Assembly: GCA_016215705.1 (NCBI GenBank)
Contig: JACRIR010000135.1
Location: 7,996 to 71,995 of the forward strand
Length of the DNA: 64,000 nt
Source: Candidatus Poribacteria bacterium
Lineage (GTDB): Bacteria; Abyssobacteria; SURF-5
Direction: 5' to 3'
Positions 24,685 to 33,768 of the stretch are shown here, piece by piece. Within the stretch, counting starts at the first letter, position 1; each line of letters starts with the position of its first letter. A program made the position numbers and the translations under genes. Under the pieces are notes generated by a model, which was not told the DNA's origin, ran no database searches, and saw only the letters and a list, made by a program, of their open reading frames with translations.

Positions 24685-25128
24685 TTATTTCTGAAGCGCG
24701 ACGGCGGCGATCTTTTCCATTATATCCAGCAAGAACTTCTGTTCTTGTTCGTTCAGGACGTGGAGCCAGTTTTTGGTTACTTCCCGATGCACGTTTTCGT
24801 GTTCCCTGTATGCGAGTTTGCCTTTGTCTGTAAGCTTTGTGCTCACTACTCTTCTGTCCGATTTGCTTCGCGTCCTTTTGACTATGCCCTTCTTGACCAG
24901 CTTATCTATCATGGTTGACATTGTGCTTTGCGCGACCTTTGCCTGTTCCGCGATTTGGCTGACCGTGCCTTCTTCCATGTTCCCGATGATTTCAATCGTG
25001 TGTATTTCATGGAAGGTGAGGTCCTTCATGCTCCCGTTCTTTATCCCGTCGATCTCGCGAAGCATCAGATTCGAGTACACCACGGCGAGCAGCGCGTTGT
25101 ATTTATCTATTTTGTCGATGGGAATCAT
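24685..25128 (-). CDS. MarR-family transcriptional regulator
   Basis: A 147-residue winged-helix regulator. The recognition region is TVSQIAEQAKVAQSTMSTMI, the wing VKRTRSKSDRRVVSTKLTDK, and the flanking helices supply the dimer interface. It is followed on the same strand by the preA-like, amidohydrolase and UroD-like genes, with a candidate operator in between, so it probably controls that block in response to its substrate. The inducer is unknown. Confidence 0.92.
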   Translation of the reverse strand: MIPIDKIDKYNALLAVVYSNLMLREIDGIKNGSMKDLTFHEIHTIEIIGNMEEGTVSQIAEQAKVAQSTMSTMIDKLVKKGIVKRTRSKSDRRVVSTKLTDKGKLAYREHENVHREVTKNWLHVLNEQEQKFLLDIMEKIAAVALQK

Positions 25129-25387
25129 GAACCTTCTATCCTCAATTGTTTCGATGGTCTAATTATATCATCCCATTGAATGGCTGTCAAGGCCAGGCAT
25201 TGATGAGTGATGACGAAAGAAGAGTCACGAGTCGTGGGTCGCGGGTCAAAGCAGAAGGGAAGCCAGTGACTGTTCTTAGATTGTCCGAAGCTTTGGCGAA
25301 GAATACTTGGATTCGTCAGATTCGTGTTCCCACGCTTCTTAACTTTCGCCTTGCTCCTCTTGCCTTTCTCCTCGCGGTCGCAGCGAC

Positions 25388-25618
25388 TCAGCCGATATCA
25401 GCGACCGAGACAACTTGTTTCTTGAATGGGCTCTTCTGCAAATCGTCGTAAAGCTTTCGGTCGGCGGTGACCATTTTGCCTTTTAGAAGGGCTGCTAATG
25501 CGACGTATAAGCAGTCGTAAATGCTCTGCCGCGTCCGGACGGCGATTGCGAAAGCGGAATCGAGGAACAATACGAACGAGTGGTCGTTCCTGTCGTTCCT
25601 TGCTCTTCCCGCCGGCAT
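25388..25618 (-). pseudogene. Remnant of a PIN-domain (VapC-like) ribonuclease
   Basis: The 76-residue frame matches only the C-terminal half of a PIN domain: AFAIAVRTRQSIYDCLYVAL has the third acidic residue, and GKMVTADRKLYDDLQKSP holds the final TADxxL motif. The N-terminal acidic residues and the antitoxin are missing; upstream sequence (RARNDRNDHSF) is unrelated. Probably a decayed toxin-antitoxin module. Confidence 0.55.
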
Positions 25619-25758
25619 CTGTTATATTATTCGGCATGGAATCTCTCTACCTTTTTGTGAAATTACGGGTGAATCGAGAGAGTTTGTTGAAAACCATGAA
25701 ACAAACCAGTGGCTAACGGCAGAAGCGGAACAAGACAAGGTAAAGGGAGGTAGATAGC

Positions 25759-26973
25759 ATGTTGAAGAAGCTGGTGGCAGGTGTGGGGACAGTGTTTCTA
25801 GTTGCCCAATTCGGCTGCGCTTCAACGGGGTCGTGGCCAAAGGAGAATCCGTGGCCGTCGTATCCGCCACCGGGCGCATATCCGGGGGTGGGCAGGCACG
25901 CCAGCGGATACTGGTGGATGCCGTCGAAGATCGGCCCGGCCAAAGGAACCGTGATTGAGCAGGGGAACAGGGGCGTTATTTTCTATGTGGGAGAGGCCGC
26001 TCCGGCGCCTGTGGCGGAAAAACCGAAGCCGCCGGAGGCCAAAGTGGTCGAAAGGATAATCTACAAGCCCATCCCGGTGAAGAAGGAAATCCAGGCTGAT
26101 CGCTATATTTTCCCCACGATAACCTTTGACGAAGGAAGCGCGGAACTGAAGGCGGAGCGCCTGAGGTTCGACGAGAAGAGAGGAAAATGGGGAGAGCTGC
26201 TTGCAAGCGGAACACAGATTGAGTATGCAGCCGAGCTTATAAAGAAGACCGGGTGTGAGATGATTTGGGTGGAGGGCAATATCGACTCCGCCGAGTCGGC
26301 GCAGAACGCGAGCTTGGGCCAGGCGCGGGCCGAAAATGTGAAGAAGGCCATCGTGGAATTGGGAGTGAAGCCGGAAGTTCTGATTGTGAAGGACTACGGC
26401 CCCACAAAGCCGATGGCAACCTCCGACACAGAGATTGGCCGAAAACTCAACCGCAGAGTGACCTTCACAATCATTCCACGGGGCGAGAGTCTCGAGCCTG
26501 AGACTTTGGTTCAGCCGCCCGCTCCGGAAGTCGGTCCGGGCGTCAAGGTCGTTGACAAGATAGTGGAGAAGGAAGTGGCAGTGCCTGAGTTGGTCATCAC
26601 TGACCACATCATTTTCTCCAACATCCATTTCGAGTTTGACAGGGCCAGGCTGACTCCTGAAGGGCTCGATAGCACCAGGAAAGCCGCCAAGCTGCTGAAA
26701 GTGGTCGAGGACGTAAACAAAGTGACTGTCGAAGGCCATTGCGACTTCAAGGGTACGGATGAATACAACGACAAGCTCTCGATGCGGCGCGCAAATACCG
26801 TCAAGAATGAGCTGGTAAAAGAGGGCGTGGCCGCTGAGAAGCTGGAAGCGATAGGATATGGCGAGAGCCGGCCAATCGCGGACAACGGCACAACGTTGGG
26901 TATGGCCCTCAACCGGCGGGTTGAATTCAAGCTGGGATACACAAAGCCGGAAAGCGAGAGAACCTGTAAATAA
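25759..26973 (+). CDS. OmpA-family protein with two peptidoglycan-binding-like domains
   Basis: A 404-residue exported protein. The N-terminus LVAGVGTVFLVAQFGC resembles a lipoprotein leader but the lipobox (AQFGC) is not canonical. Two OmpA_C-like domains follow: about 115-240 (FPTITFDEGSAELKAERLRF, ending KPMATSDTEIGRKLNRRVTF) and about 285-395 (IIFSNIHFEFDRARLTPEGL, then VEGHCDFKGTDEYNDKLSMR and NRRVEF). Only the second keeps the full DxxGxxxYNxxLSxxRA pattern; the first is divergent. It would tie the outer membrane to peptidoglycan. A strong hairpin terminator follows the stop. Confidence 0.9.
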   Translation: MLKKLVAGVGTVFLVAQFGCASTGSWPKENPWPSYPPPGAYPGVGRHASGYWWMPSKIGPAKGTVIEQGNRGVIFYVGEAAPAPVAEKPKPPEAKVVERIIYKPIPVKKEIQADRYIFPTITFDEGSAELKAERLRFDEKRGKWGELLASGTQIEYAAELIKKTGCEMIWVEGNIDSAESAQNASLGQARAENVKKAIVELGVKPEVLIVKDYGPTKPMATSDTEIGRKLNRRVTFTIIPRGESLEPETLVQPPAPEVGPGVKVVDKIVEKEVAVPELVITDHIIFSNIHFEFDRARLTPEGLDSTRKAAKLLKVVEDVNKVTVEGHCDFKGTDEYNDKLSMRRANTVKNELVKEGVAAEKLEAIGYGESRPIADNGTTLGMALNRRVEFKLGYTKPESERTCK

Positions 26974-26998
26974 GAAAAGGCAATTGTTGGATGAACCT

Positions 26999-27030
26999 AA
27001 AGGCCCCCTGATGAAGGGGGCCTTTCTTGT
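26999..27030 (+). terminator. Rho-independent terminator after the OmpA gene
   Basis: Stem AAAGGCCCCC (26999-27008) pairs with GGGGGCCTTT (27016-27025) across a 7-nt loop, followed by CTTGT. It lies between convergent genes (ompA-like plus, rel minus) and could act in both directions. Confidence 0.8.
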
Positions 27031-27089
27031 ATCCGAGGAAAGGGCTCTTTGCCCTTTCGCGTTGCTCCTTTCGTCGCCTGCCTATTTTC

Positions 27090-29081
27090 CTATGGTGTTT
27101 CCTTGAGCGAACTGCGTTTCACGCTATAGACCCCGTCAACTTTCCGGATGGCAATGATGATGTTGTTGAGTTCGCTTTGGCCGGTCACATCAATCGTGAA
27201 ATCGCAGATGCCCGTACCGTCCTTGCGCCCATAAGCATTGGCCGTTTGGAGATTCACATTGAGCTCACGTATCGAGGCAAGTATATCGGCGAGAAGGTTG
27301 GGCCTATCCGTGGCCTTGACCCGGATGCCGGCCGGATATGTCGCATGCGTCTTGTCGTCCCAGTTCACGTTCAGCATACGCGCCGGGTCGTCATTCGGCA
27401 CGTTCGGACAGGCTTCACGATGGATCGACAGTCCGCGCGAACGCGTGATATATCCCCTAATCTTGTCGCCGGGCAAGGGATTACAGCATTTCGCATATCG
27501 CACCATCATGTTGCTTATGCCGGCAACGCCTACACCGGGAGCCTCCTTCGCCGGCGCCTGCCGCGGCAATTCCGTCGGCGGCTGCGGCTCAGGCTGTTTC
27601 TGAACGCGAGGTTTCTCTTCCTTCTCGGCTGCGTGCCTAAGCTCGTCCTCCTGCACCTTCAGCCAGTGGCGTATCTTGCTGCGCGCGCGAGAGGTTTGCA
27701 CGAAGTCGAGCCAGTCGCGTCTGGGAGTCTGCTTCTTCGATGTTACTATCTCGACAACGTCGCCCTGTTTCAGGCGGTATCTCAAGGGGACCATTCGTCC
27801 GTTCACCTTGGCGCCCCGGCACTGGTTTCCGATGTCGCTGTGGATGGCGTATGCAAAATCGACTGCGGTCGAGCCTGCCGGAAGCTCGATTACCCTTCCC
27901 TTGGGCGTGAATGCATAAACCTCTCCCGAAAAAAGGTCCAATCTCAGGCTCTGCATGAATTCCTTCGGGTCCTTGAGGTCTTGCAGCCACTCGAGTAACT
28001 GCCGCAGCCAGACAAGCTTCTCATCGAATCGCTCCTTGGGTTCATCGCCTGTCTCTTTGTAAATCCAGTGAGCGGCAATCCCGTTCTCGGCGGTCCGATG
28101 CATTTCGCCCGTCCGTATCTGAACCTCGATGCGCTCGCCGAGCTTGCCGAGAACCGTTGTATGGAGCGATTGATACATGTTCATCTTGGGCATTGCGATA
28201 TAGTCTTTGAATCTCCCCGGGACCGGCGTCCACAATGTATGCACGATTCCGAGAGCAGCATAGCAGTCGCGCAGACTGTCTGTGATTACCCGGAGCGCCC
28301 TCAAGTCGAACAACTCGTCGAAACTTTTGCGCTGATCCGCCATCTTGCGATAAATGCTGTAGAAATGTTTGGGCCTGCCCGTAACCTCGGCCTTTATGCC
28401 GGCCTTCTTGAGCTCGGTTTGGAGCAGAGCGCAAAAAGTCTGAATCTCCTTCTCGCGCTGCGCCTTCTTCTCTGCAACCCGCTCCACAAGATCGTAATAT
28501 ACCTTCGAGTTGAGAAAATGAAGAGAAAGGTCTTCGAGCTCCGACCGGATTTTCGCGATTCCCAGCCTGTGGGCGAGGGGAGCGTATATTTGGAGAGTCT
28601 CAGTGGAGATCGATTGAATCTTCTCGGGAGGCAGGTACTTCAAGGTCTGCATGTTGTGAAGTCTGTCGGCCAATTTGATCAGAATCACGCGGATATCCTT
28701 GGCCATCGCGATGAGCATCTTCCGGATATTCTCCGCTTGATGTTCTTCGCTACTATGGTATTTGACGCGGCCTATCTGGGTGACGCCTTCAACAAGGGTA
28801 GCGACTTCTTCGCCAAATCGCTCCGCCAGTTCCGCTTTCGTATGATGGGTGTCTTCGATAACGTCGTGGAGCAGACCTGCCGCAATGGTGGTCGTATCGA
28901 GATGGAGTTCCGCAAGTAATTGGGCTACTTTTATGCAGTGCGTCAGGAATGGATCGCCCGAAAGGCGCATCTGGCCCGAGTGAGCCTGTTCAGCGTACGC
29001 AAATGCCTGCTCGACGAGCTTCAGGTCACCCTTCCGGTTGTAGCTTCTTATCTCTTTCAGAAGAGCCGCAAGTTCATTCAT
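27090..29081 (-). CDS. rel: Bifunctional (p)ppGpp synthetase/hydrolase
   Basis: A 663-residue Rel/SpoT protein that makes and degrades the stringent-response alarmone. The HD hydrolase domain (about 20-180) contains THCIKVAQLLAELHLD and GLLHDVIEDT. The synthetase domain (about 230-350) contains RFKDYIAMPKMNMYQSLHTT, where the usual NGYQSLH glycine is Met. TGS is at about 375-440 (YAFTPKGRVIELPAGSTAVD), then a zinc-finger/linker region and a C-terminal ACT domain. Somewhat shorter than the usual ~720, mainly in the linker. A sigma70-like promoter lies about 110 nt upstream. The ATG is preceded by only a weak Shine-Dalgarno sequence. Confidence 0.95.
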   Translation of the reverse strand: MNELAALLKEIRSYNRKGDLKLVEQAFAYAEQAHSGQMRLSGDPFLTHCIKVAQLLAELHLDTTTIAAGLLHDVIEDTHHTKAELAERFGEEVATLVEGVTQIGRVKYHSSEEHQAENIRKMLIAMAKDIRVILIKLADRLHNMQTLKYLPPEKIQSISTETLQIYAPLAHRLGIAKIRSELEDLSLHFLNSKVYYDLVERVAEKKAQREKEIQTFCALLQTELKKAGIKAEVTGRPKHFYSIYRKMADQRKSFDELFDLRALRVITDSLRDCYAALGIVHTLWTPVPGRFKDYIAMPKMNMYQSLHTTVLGKLGERIEVQIRTGEMHRTAENGIAAHWIYKETGDEPKERFDEKLVWLRQLLEWLQDLKDPKEFMQSLRLDLFSGEVYAFTPKGRVIELPAGSTAVDFAYAIHSDIGNQCRGAKVNGRMVPLRYRLKQGDVVEIVTSKKQTPRRDWLDFVQTSRARSKIRHWLKVQEDELRHAAEKEEKPRVQKQPEPQPPTELPRQAPAKEAPGVGVAGISNMMVRYAKCCNPLPGDKIRGYITRSRGLSIHREACPNVPNDDPARMLNVNWDDKTHATYPAGIRVKATDRPNLLADILASIRELNVNLQTANAYGRKDGTGICDFTIDVTGQSELNNIIIAIRKVDGVYSVKRSSLKETP

Positions 29082-29196
29082 AGCAAGGCGTTATATGTGT
29101 CCTATATTATAAGATTTACAGCCTTTTGGGCAGTCGATGGTTCCTCAGAGTAAGGGCGATTCGCGAACCGCCCAAGACTCCATGAAACCCAAAATT

Positions 29197-29225
29197 ATCA
29201 TACACCTTTGGGTGAGGAGTGTCAA
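29197..29225 (-). promoter_or_regulatory. Predicted sigma70 promoter of rel
   Basis: On the minus strand TTGACA (29225-29220) and TATGAT (29202-29197) are exactly 17 nt apart. This is the best promoter in the region; it would give rel a leader of about 110 nt. Confidence 0.65.
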
Positions 29226-29352
29226 AAAGAAGGCGAAAGGCGATAGTCGGCTTACTGCATACAGTTCGTGGTTTACAGTTGCCGATTAGTCAGTCTTGAA
29301 GATTGTGAGAGGTTAGTAAGACAACCCGGACTGCGGGCCTTGAAACCGTCGA

Positions 29353-31071
29353 CTAACCATTCTGTCGTATGTCGCGCAAGGACAGTTGAATGGATGTTGT
29401 TCCTTTATACGTGTTGAGTTGGGGAGTGTACGTGATATCCAGCGAAGCGCAGTTGGATACCATGTCCGCATATTGCCCCATCTTGAATCCTATGACCGGA
29501 AGCATTTTGTCCGCTTGCCGGACGGCGAATTTCAGGTGGTCGCCCCGGAGGACGCGAACCGTTCCGACCGGTTTGACGCCGAGCGAAGCAAATATGGGAG
29601 TCGGGTTGGCATTCCCGTGCGGGGCGAGCATCTCGAGCTGCTCAAGGAATTCGCCGGTGATCTGAGAGAGGGCCATATCCGCATCGATCCTTACCACAGG
29701 CCGCAGATCATCCTGAATTAGTTGCTCTCTGCATATCTGCTCGAATGCAGCCCGGCACGCATCCACCTTCGAGCATTCAATTGTGAGGCCGGCGGCGTAT
29801 TTGTGACCGCCAAAACTCACCAGATGCTCCTGGCATCTCCTCAGCGCCTCATATATGTGAAACTTATGGATGCTTCTGGCGGAGCCCTTGCCGGTCTGTT
29901 CGCCCATTGCCACAAGTATTGCGGGTCTATGGTATATCTCTACAAGCTTTGAGGCGACAATCCCGATGACGCCCGGATGCCACCGGCAGTCGTGCAGCAT
30001 AATAGAGAAATCGCGTTCCGGGTCGAACTCGCTCTCTATTTTGGAGAGCGCCTGGTTCAGTATCTCGTCTTCGATTGTCTGGCGGTTCCGGTTCTCTTCG
30101 TCCAGCTTTCTCGCGATTCTTTGAGCGAGCGCCTGTGAAGTCGTCAGCAGGAGTTGCACGCCCAGTTGGCCGCATCCCAGTCGGCCCGCCGCGTTCAGTC
30201 TCGGCGCAAGCTGAAACGCAACATTTCCTGAATTCACCTGGCGGCCTTCGAGGCCGGAAACCTTACAAAGCTCAGGGAGACCGGGCAAGGGGTTCTGGTT
30301 TTCGTTTACCATTTTCAGGCCGGCCCTCGCCAGGATTCGGTTCTCATCAACAAGGGGAACGATATCAGCTATTGTCCCCAGCGAGGCAAAATCGAGCCTG
30401 TCAGGCAGTCTCCCGAGCAATGCCGTCGCCAGTTTGAAGGCGACTCCCGCCCCCGAAAGGTCGCGAAACGGATATGTGGAATCGCTTCTTTTCGGATTCA
30501 GCACTGCGAGCGCAGCCGGCAACTGGCCTTCGGGCTCGTGGTGGTCGCACACGATCACGTCGATACCATGACTCGAGGCAAGCCTGATTTCTTCATGGCT
30601 CGATACGCCGTTATCGACCGTTATGATGAGAGTAACCTTTTCGTCGCGCGCTCTGCACACCCGTTCTTTGTTCAAGCCGTAGCCTTCGACGAGACGGTTC
30701 GGGATGTAGTAATAAGGCTGGCAACCCAAAGCATGAAGCTCATGCACAAGCAGCGCCGTGCCTGAAATGCCGTCCACGTCATAGTCTCCAAACACCAGTA
30801 TTTTCTCGTGGTCATTGACGGCTTGCTTGAGCCTGTATACGGCGGTGTCCATGTCCCTCAACAGAAAAGGATCGTGCAGCCTCTCGAGGACGGGGTTCCA
30901 GAAGGCGAGCGCTTGCTCGACGGTCTCTAGCCCGCGATTCAACAGCAACTGCCCGATGACAGGTGAACAGCCGACCCCCTGCGAGATATGCGTGACAAGC
31001 TGGGGATCAGATTCACAGAATACCCACTTCTTCTCATCTAAATCCACGTGTTGCTTCCTTCTAGGAACCAA
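29353..31071 (-). CDS. recJ: Single-stranded-DNA-specific exonuclease RecJ
   Basis: A 572-residue 5'-3' exonuclease of the DHH phosphoesterase family acting in recombination and mismatch repair. Metal-binding motifs are DYDVDGISGTALL, TVDNGVSSHEEI and VCDHHEPEGQ (the DHH motif). DHHA1 follows with VSFGGHKYAAGLTIE, and the C-terminal OB domain spans about 455-570. Its start overlaps the end of ispH by 11 nt, so it is the last gene of the mtnA-deoB-cmk-ispH-recJ unit. Confidence 0.96.
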   Translation of the reverse strand: MVPRRKQHVDLDEKKWVFCESDPQLVTHISQGVGCSPVIGQLLLNRGLETVEQALAFWNPVLERLHDPFLLRDMDTAVYRLKQAVNDHEKILVFGDYDVDGISGTALLVHELHALGCQPYYYIPNRLVEGYGLNKERVCRARDEKVTLIITVDNGVSSHEEIRLASSHGIDVIVCDHHEPEGQLPAALAVLNPKRSDSTYPFRDLSGAGVAFKLATALLGRLPDRLDFASLGTIADIVPLVDENRILARAGLKMVNENQNPLPGLPELCKVSGLEGRQVNSGNVAFQLAPRLNAAGRLGCGQLGVQLLLTTSQALAQRIARKLDEENRNRQTIEDEILNQALSKIESEFDPERDFSIMLHDCRWHPGVIGIVASKLVEIYHRPAILVAMGEQTGKGSARSIHKFHIYEALRRCQEHLVSFGGHKYAAGLTIECSKVDACRAAFEQICREQLIQDDLRPVVRIDADMALSQITGEFLEQLEMLAPHGNANPTPIFASLGVKPVGTVRVLRGDHLKFAVRQADKMLPVIGFKMGQYADMVSNCASLDITYTPQLNTYKGTTSIQLSLRDIRQNG

Positions 31072-31906
31072 GCTGTTCCAAAGCGGCCCTCACTGCGTCA
31101 ACATGAGACCGTGGCGTAGACGCGCCTGCCGTAATCCCGATCCGTTCCTTGCCGCGAACCATTTCCGGAACGATTTCGTCAGCCGATTCGATGTGGTACG
31201 TCGTTGCGCCGCTTGTGCGACAGAGCTCGGCGAGACGCGCCGTATTCGCGCTGTTCTTGCCGCCTACAACGAACATGACATCCACGGCGTTCGCCATCTC
31301 TACGGCGGCCGTCTGACGCGACTGGGTGGCCTTGCAGATAGTGTTATATATGCGGCACTCATATGCCACGGTCAATAAGGCTTCAACGACCTTTGCGAAG
31401 TTTTCCTGAGCCTGCGTCGTTTGGGCAAGCACACCGACCTTCGGACCAATCTCCTTGTTCTTCAACTGTTCCGCATTGCTCACGACAATCGGCTCTTTCA
31501 TGCAATAGCCCACGATTCCCTTTACTTCCGGGTGCGCCTGCTCGCCGACTATTACCACCTGATACCCGTCTTCCGAAAGTTTTTGCGCCAGTCTCTGCGC
31601 GTTTCTCACAAAGGGACAGGTTGCGTCAACGATTTCAAGTCCTTTCCTGTGAATTTCATCGAGGAGCTTCTTCTCGACTCCGTGAGAGCGTATCACTACA
31701 ACGCCTTCCTCCACGTCATCGAGTGTGTTGACGGTTGCCAGCCCTTTTTTGCGGAGTTCTTCCACTACCTCGGGGTTATGGATTATCGGGCCGAGCGAAT
31801 AGACTTTTTTCGTCTTTTCCGACAGGTAGTCTTTTACCATGTCGAGGGCGCGGCGAACGCCGAAGCAATAGCCGGCCTGGTCCGTCACCTGAATGGCCCT
31901 TTTCAT
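31061..31906 (-). CDS. ispH: 4-hydroxy-3-methylbut-2-enyl diphosphate reductase
   Basis: IspH makes IPP and DMAPP in the last step of the DXP pathway using a [4Fe-4S] cluster. The three cluster cysteines are in GYCFGVRRA, ATCPFVRNAQ and TICKATQSRQ; active-site segments VIIVGEQAHPEVKG and ITAGASTPRSHV are also present. At 281 residues it is complete. It overlaps cmk by 4 nt and recJ by 11 nt. It complements dxs and ispA at the start of the window. Confidence 0.97.
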   Translation of the reverse strand: MKRAIQVTDQAGYCFGVRRALDMVKDYLSEKTKKVYSLGPIIHNPEVVEELRKKGLATVNTLDDVEEGVVVIRSHGVEKKLLDEIHRKGLEIVDATCPFVRNAQRLAQKLSEDGYQVVIVGEQAHPEVKGIVGYCMKEPIVVSNAEQLKNKEIGPKVGVLAQTTQAQENFAKVVEALLTVAYECRIYNTICKATQSRQTAAVEMANAVDVMFVVGGKNSANTARLAELCRTSGATTYHIESADEIVPEMVRGKERIGITAGASTPRSHVDAVRAALEQLGS

Positions 31907-32598
31907 TCTTTCATCGCTTCCTTGCGGATTGTGTGTACGTGTTCAACAATTACTTCAACTACTTGCTCTATGGACATCGCAGTAGTGTCAATCACGAGGG
32001 CATCCTCGACTTTTCGGAGTGGTCCCACTGCGCGTGTCATGTCCCTGCGGTCACGCGCGACCACTTCGCGCTCCAGGTCTTCCAATTCAACATTGTGGCC
32101 GGCGCGTTCAAGGTCGTTCTTTCGCCTGCGCGCTCGCTCGCGGCTCGAGGCGTCCAGATAGAATTTGAAGGGCGTGTCAGGAAAAACCACCGTTCCGATG
32201 TCGCGTCCCTCCATCGCGACACCGCGGGTGCGCCCCATTTCCTGCTGCTGTCTGACGAGCACTTCCCGAACCGCTCCGATGGTGGCGATCCTGGAGCTTG
32301 CCTCGGTCACCTCGGGCTCACGGATAAGATGAGTTATCTCCTTGCCGTCGGCGAACACCCGCGCCCCCCGGTCTGCCGGAGCGAGTTCGATCTTCATTTG
32401 TCTCGCCAGTTCCGCGACTATTCTCGCGTCCGAAATATCCGTTTTCGTCGTGAGCGCCTTCCATGCGACAGCTCGATACATGGCGCCGGAGTCAATGTAT
32501 AGCAGCGAAAGCCTGCGCGCCACCAGTTTGGCCACCGTGCTTTTGCCCGCTCCGGCGGGTCCGTCAATGGCGACGACTATATGGTTTCTTTTGTCCAT
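31903..32598 (-). CDS. cmk: Cytidylate kinase
   Basis: A 231-residue NMP kinase that phosphorylates CMP and dCMP. The P-loop is AIDGPAGAGKSTVAK, the NMP-binding segment YIDSGAMYRAVAWKAL, and GVAMEGRDIGTVVFPD and ASSRERARRRKNDLE form the remaining nucleotide site and lid. It starts 2 nt after the deoB stop and its end overlaps ispH by 4 nt. cmk next to ispH is a recurrent bacterial arrangement. Confidence 0.97.
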   Translation of the reverse strand: MDKRNHIVVAIDGPAGAGKSTVAKLVARRLSLLYIDSGAMYRAVAWKALTTKTDISDARIVAELARQMKIELAPADRGARVFADGKEITHLIREPEVTEASSRIATIGAVREVLVRQQQEMGRTRGVAMEGRDIGTVVFPDTPFKFYLDASSRERARRRKNDLERAGHNVELEDLEREVVARDRRDMTRAVGPLRKVEDALVIDTTAMSIEQVVEVIVEHVHTIRKEAMKE

Positions 32599-32600
32599 TG

Positions 32601-33767
32601 TTAAACGAGAGCCTCGAGAAAACTCTCTCCTTCTTCCAGCGGCGATAGATCGAGGAAATCAGCTATGGTTGCGCCCACGTCAGCGAAGGTCTCCCGCACT
32701 CCCAGGCTGATCCCCTCCCTGTGTCCCGATGACAGGGCGAGCAGCGGAACGTACTCACGCGAATGGTCGGTGCTCGGTGTAGTCGGATCATTGCCGTGAT
32801 CGCCGGTGATGAAGAAAAGCTGATCCGAAGCCATCAGTTCCATATATAAGGGGATTGCAGCGTCAAATTCCATCAGCGCTCGAGCGTAGCCGGCTGAATC
32901 GTTGCGATGCCCGTATTTCATGTCGAAATCGACAAGGTTCGCGAATAGCAGTCCCTCGAACCGCTTCTGCATCTTCTCCGCGATGACTTTGATCCCTTCT
33001 GTATTTGATTCCACGTGTCTGCATTCCGTGAAGCCGCGCCCTGCGAAAATATTATCGATCTTGCCGACACCCTGCACTTCCATGCCTGCGTAGAGGGTTT
33101 TGTCGAGAAGTGTAGGGGACGGCGGCTCGACCGAGAAATCCTTGCGGTCAACCGTGCGAACGAAGCTACCCGGCTCGCCCGAATAGGGTCGCGCTATGAC
33201 GCGGCTCACTCCGTAAGGCCCTGTAAGCATGGCGCGAGCGGTCTCGCATACGCGGTAAAGCTCATCCAGCGGAATTATGCTCACGTGGGCGGCCACTTGA
33301 AAAACGCTATCGGCGGACGTGTACACTATAAGTTCCCCGGTCCGCAATTGACGCGGGCCAAGCTCATCGATTATCTCGGTCCCCGACGCGGTCTTGTTGC
33401 CGATTACCTTGCGCCCCACCTTTTTCTCAAATCGTTCGATCAATTCGCCGTCGAACCCGTTTGGAAACAGCGGAAAGGGTTCTGAAAGTATGGCGCCCAT
33501 CATTTCCCAATGACCGGCAGTTGTGTCTTTGCCGGGGGAGCGCTCGGCCATTTTGCCGTAGCAGGCTGCCGGATTCGGGGTGGGGGAGACGCCTGCAATC
33601 GGCATTATGTTGCCAAGACCCATCCTCCGCATGTTGGGGAGACAGAAGCCGTCGAGCGAAGCGGCTGCGTGCGAGAGTGAATTCGAGCCTTCATCCCCAT
33701 ATAAATTTGCGTCGGGCAGGGCGCCGCAGCCCACACCGTCGAGCACAATCAGAACCGCCCTGGCCAT
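32601..33767 (-). CDS. deoB: Phosphopentomutase
   Basis: A 388-residue alkaline-phosphatase-superfamily enzyme that interconverts ribose 1- and 5-phosphate for nucleoside salvage. The N-terminal metal site is VLIVLDGVGCGALPDA, the catalytic Thr segment SPGKDTTAGHWEMMG, and the C-terminal metal ligands lie in NLVDFDMKYGHRND and FFITGDHGNDPTTPSTDHSR. It begins 1 nt after mtnA, suggesting that ribose 1-phosphate units from methylthioadenosine or nucleoside breakdown feed this step. Confidence 0.97.
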   Translation of the reverse strand: MARAVLIVLDGVGCGALPDANLYGDEGSNSLSHAAASLDGFCLPNMRRMGLGNIMPIAGVSPTPNPAACYGKMAERSPGKDTTAGHWEMMGAILSEPFPLFPNGFDGELIERFEKKVGRKVIGNKTASGTEIIDELGPRQLRTGELIVYTSADSVFQVAAHVSIIPLDELYRVCETARAMLTGPYGVSRVIARPYSGEPGSFVRTVDRKDFSVEPPSPTLLDKTLYAGMEVQGVGKIDNIFAGRGFTECRHVESNTEGIKVIAEKMQKRFEGLLFANLVDFDMKYGHRNDSAGYARALMEFDAAIPLYMELMASDQLFFITGDHGNDPTTPSTDHSREYVPLLALSSGHREGISLGVRETFADVGATIADFLDLSPLEEGESFLEALV

Positions 33768-33768
33768 C

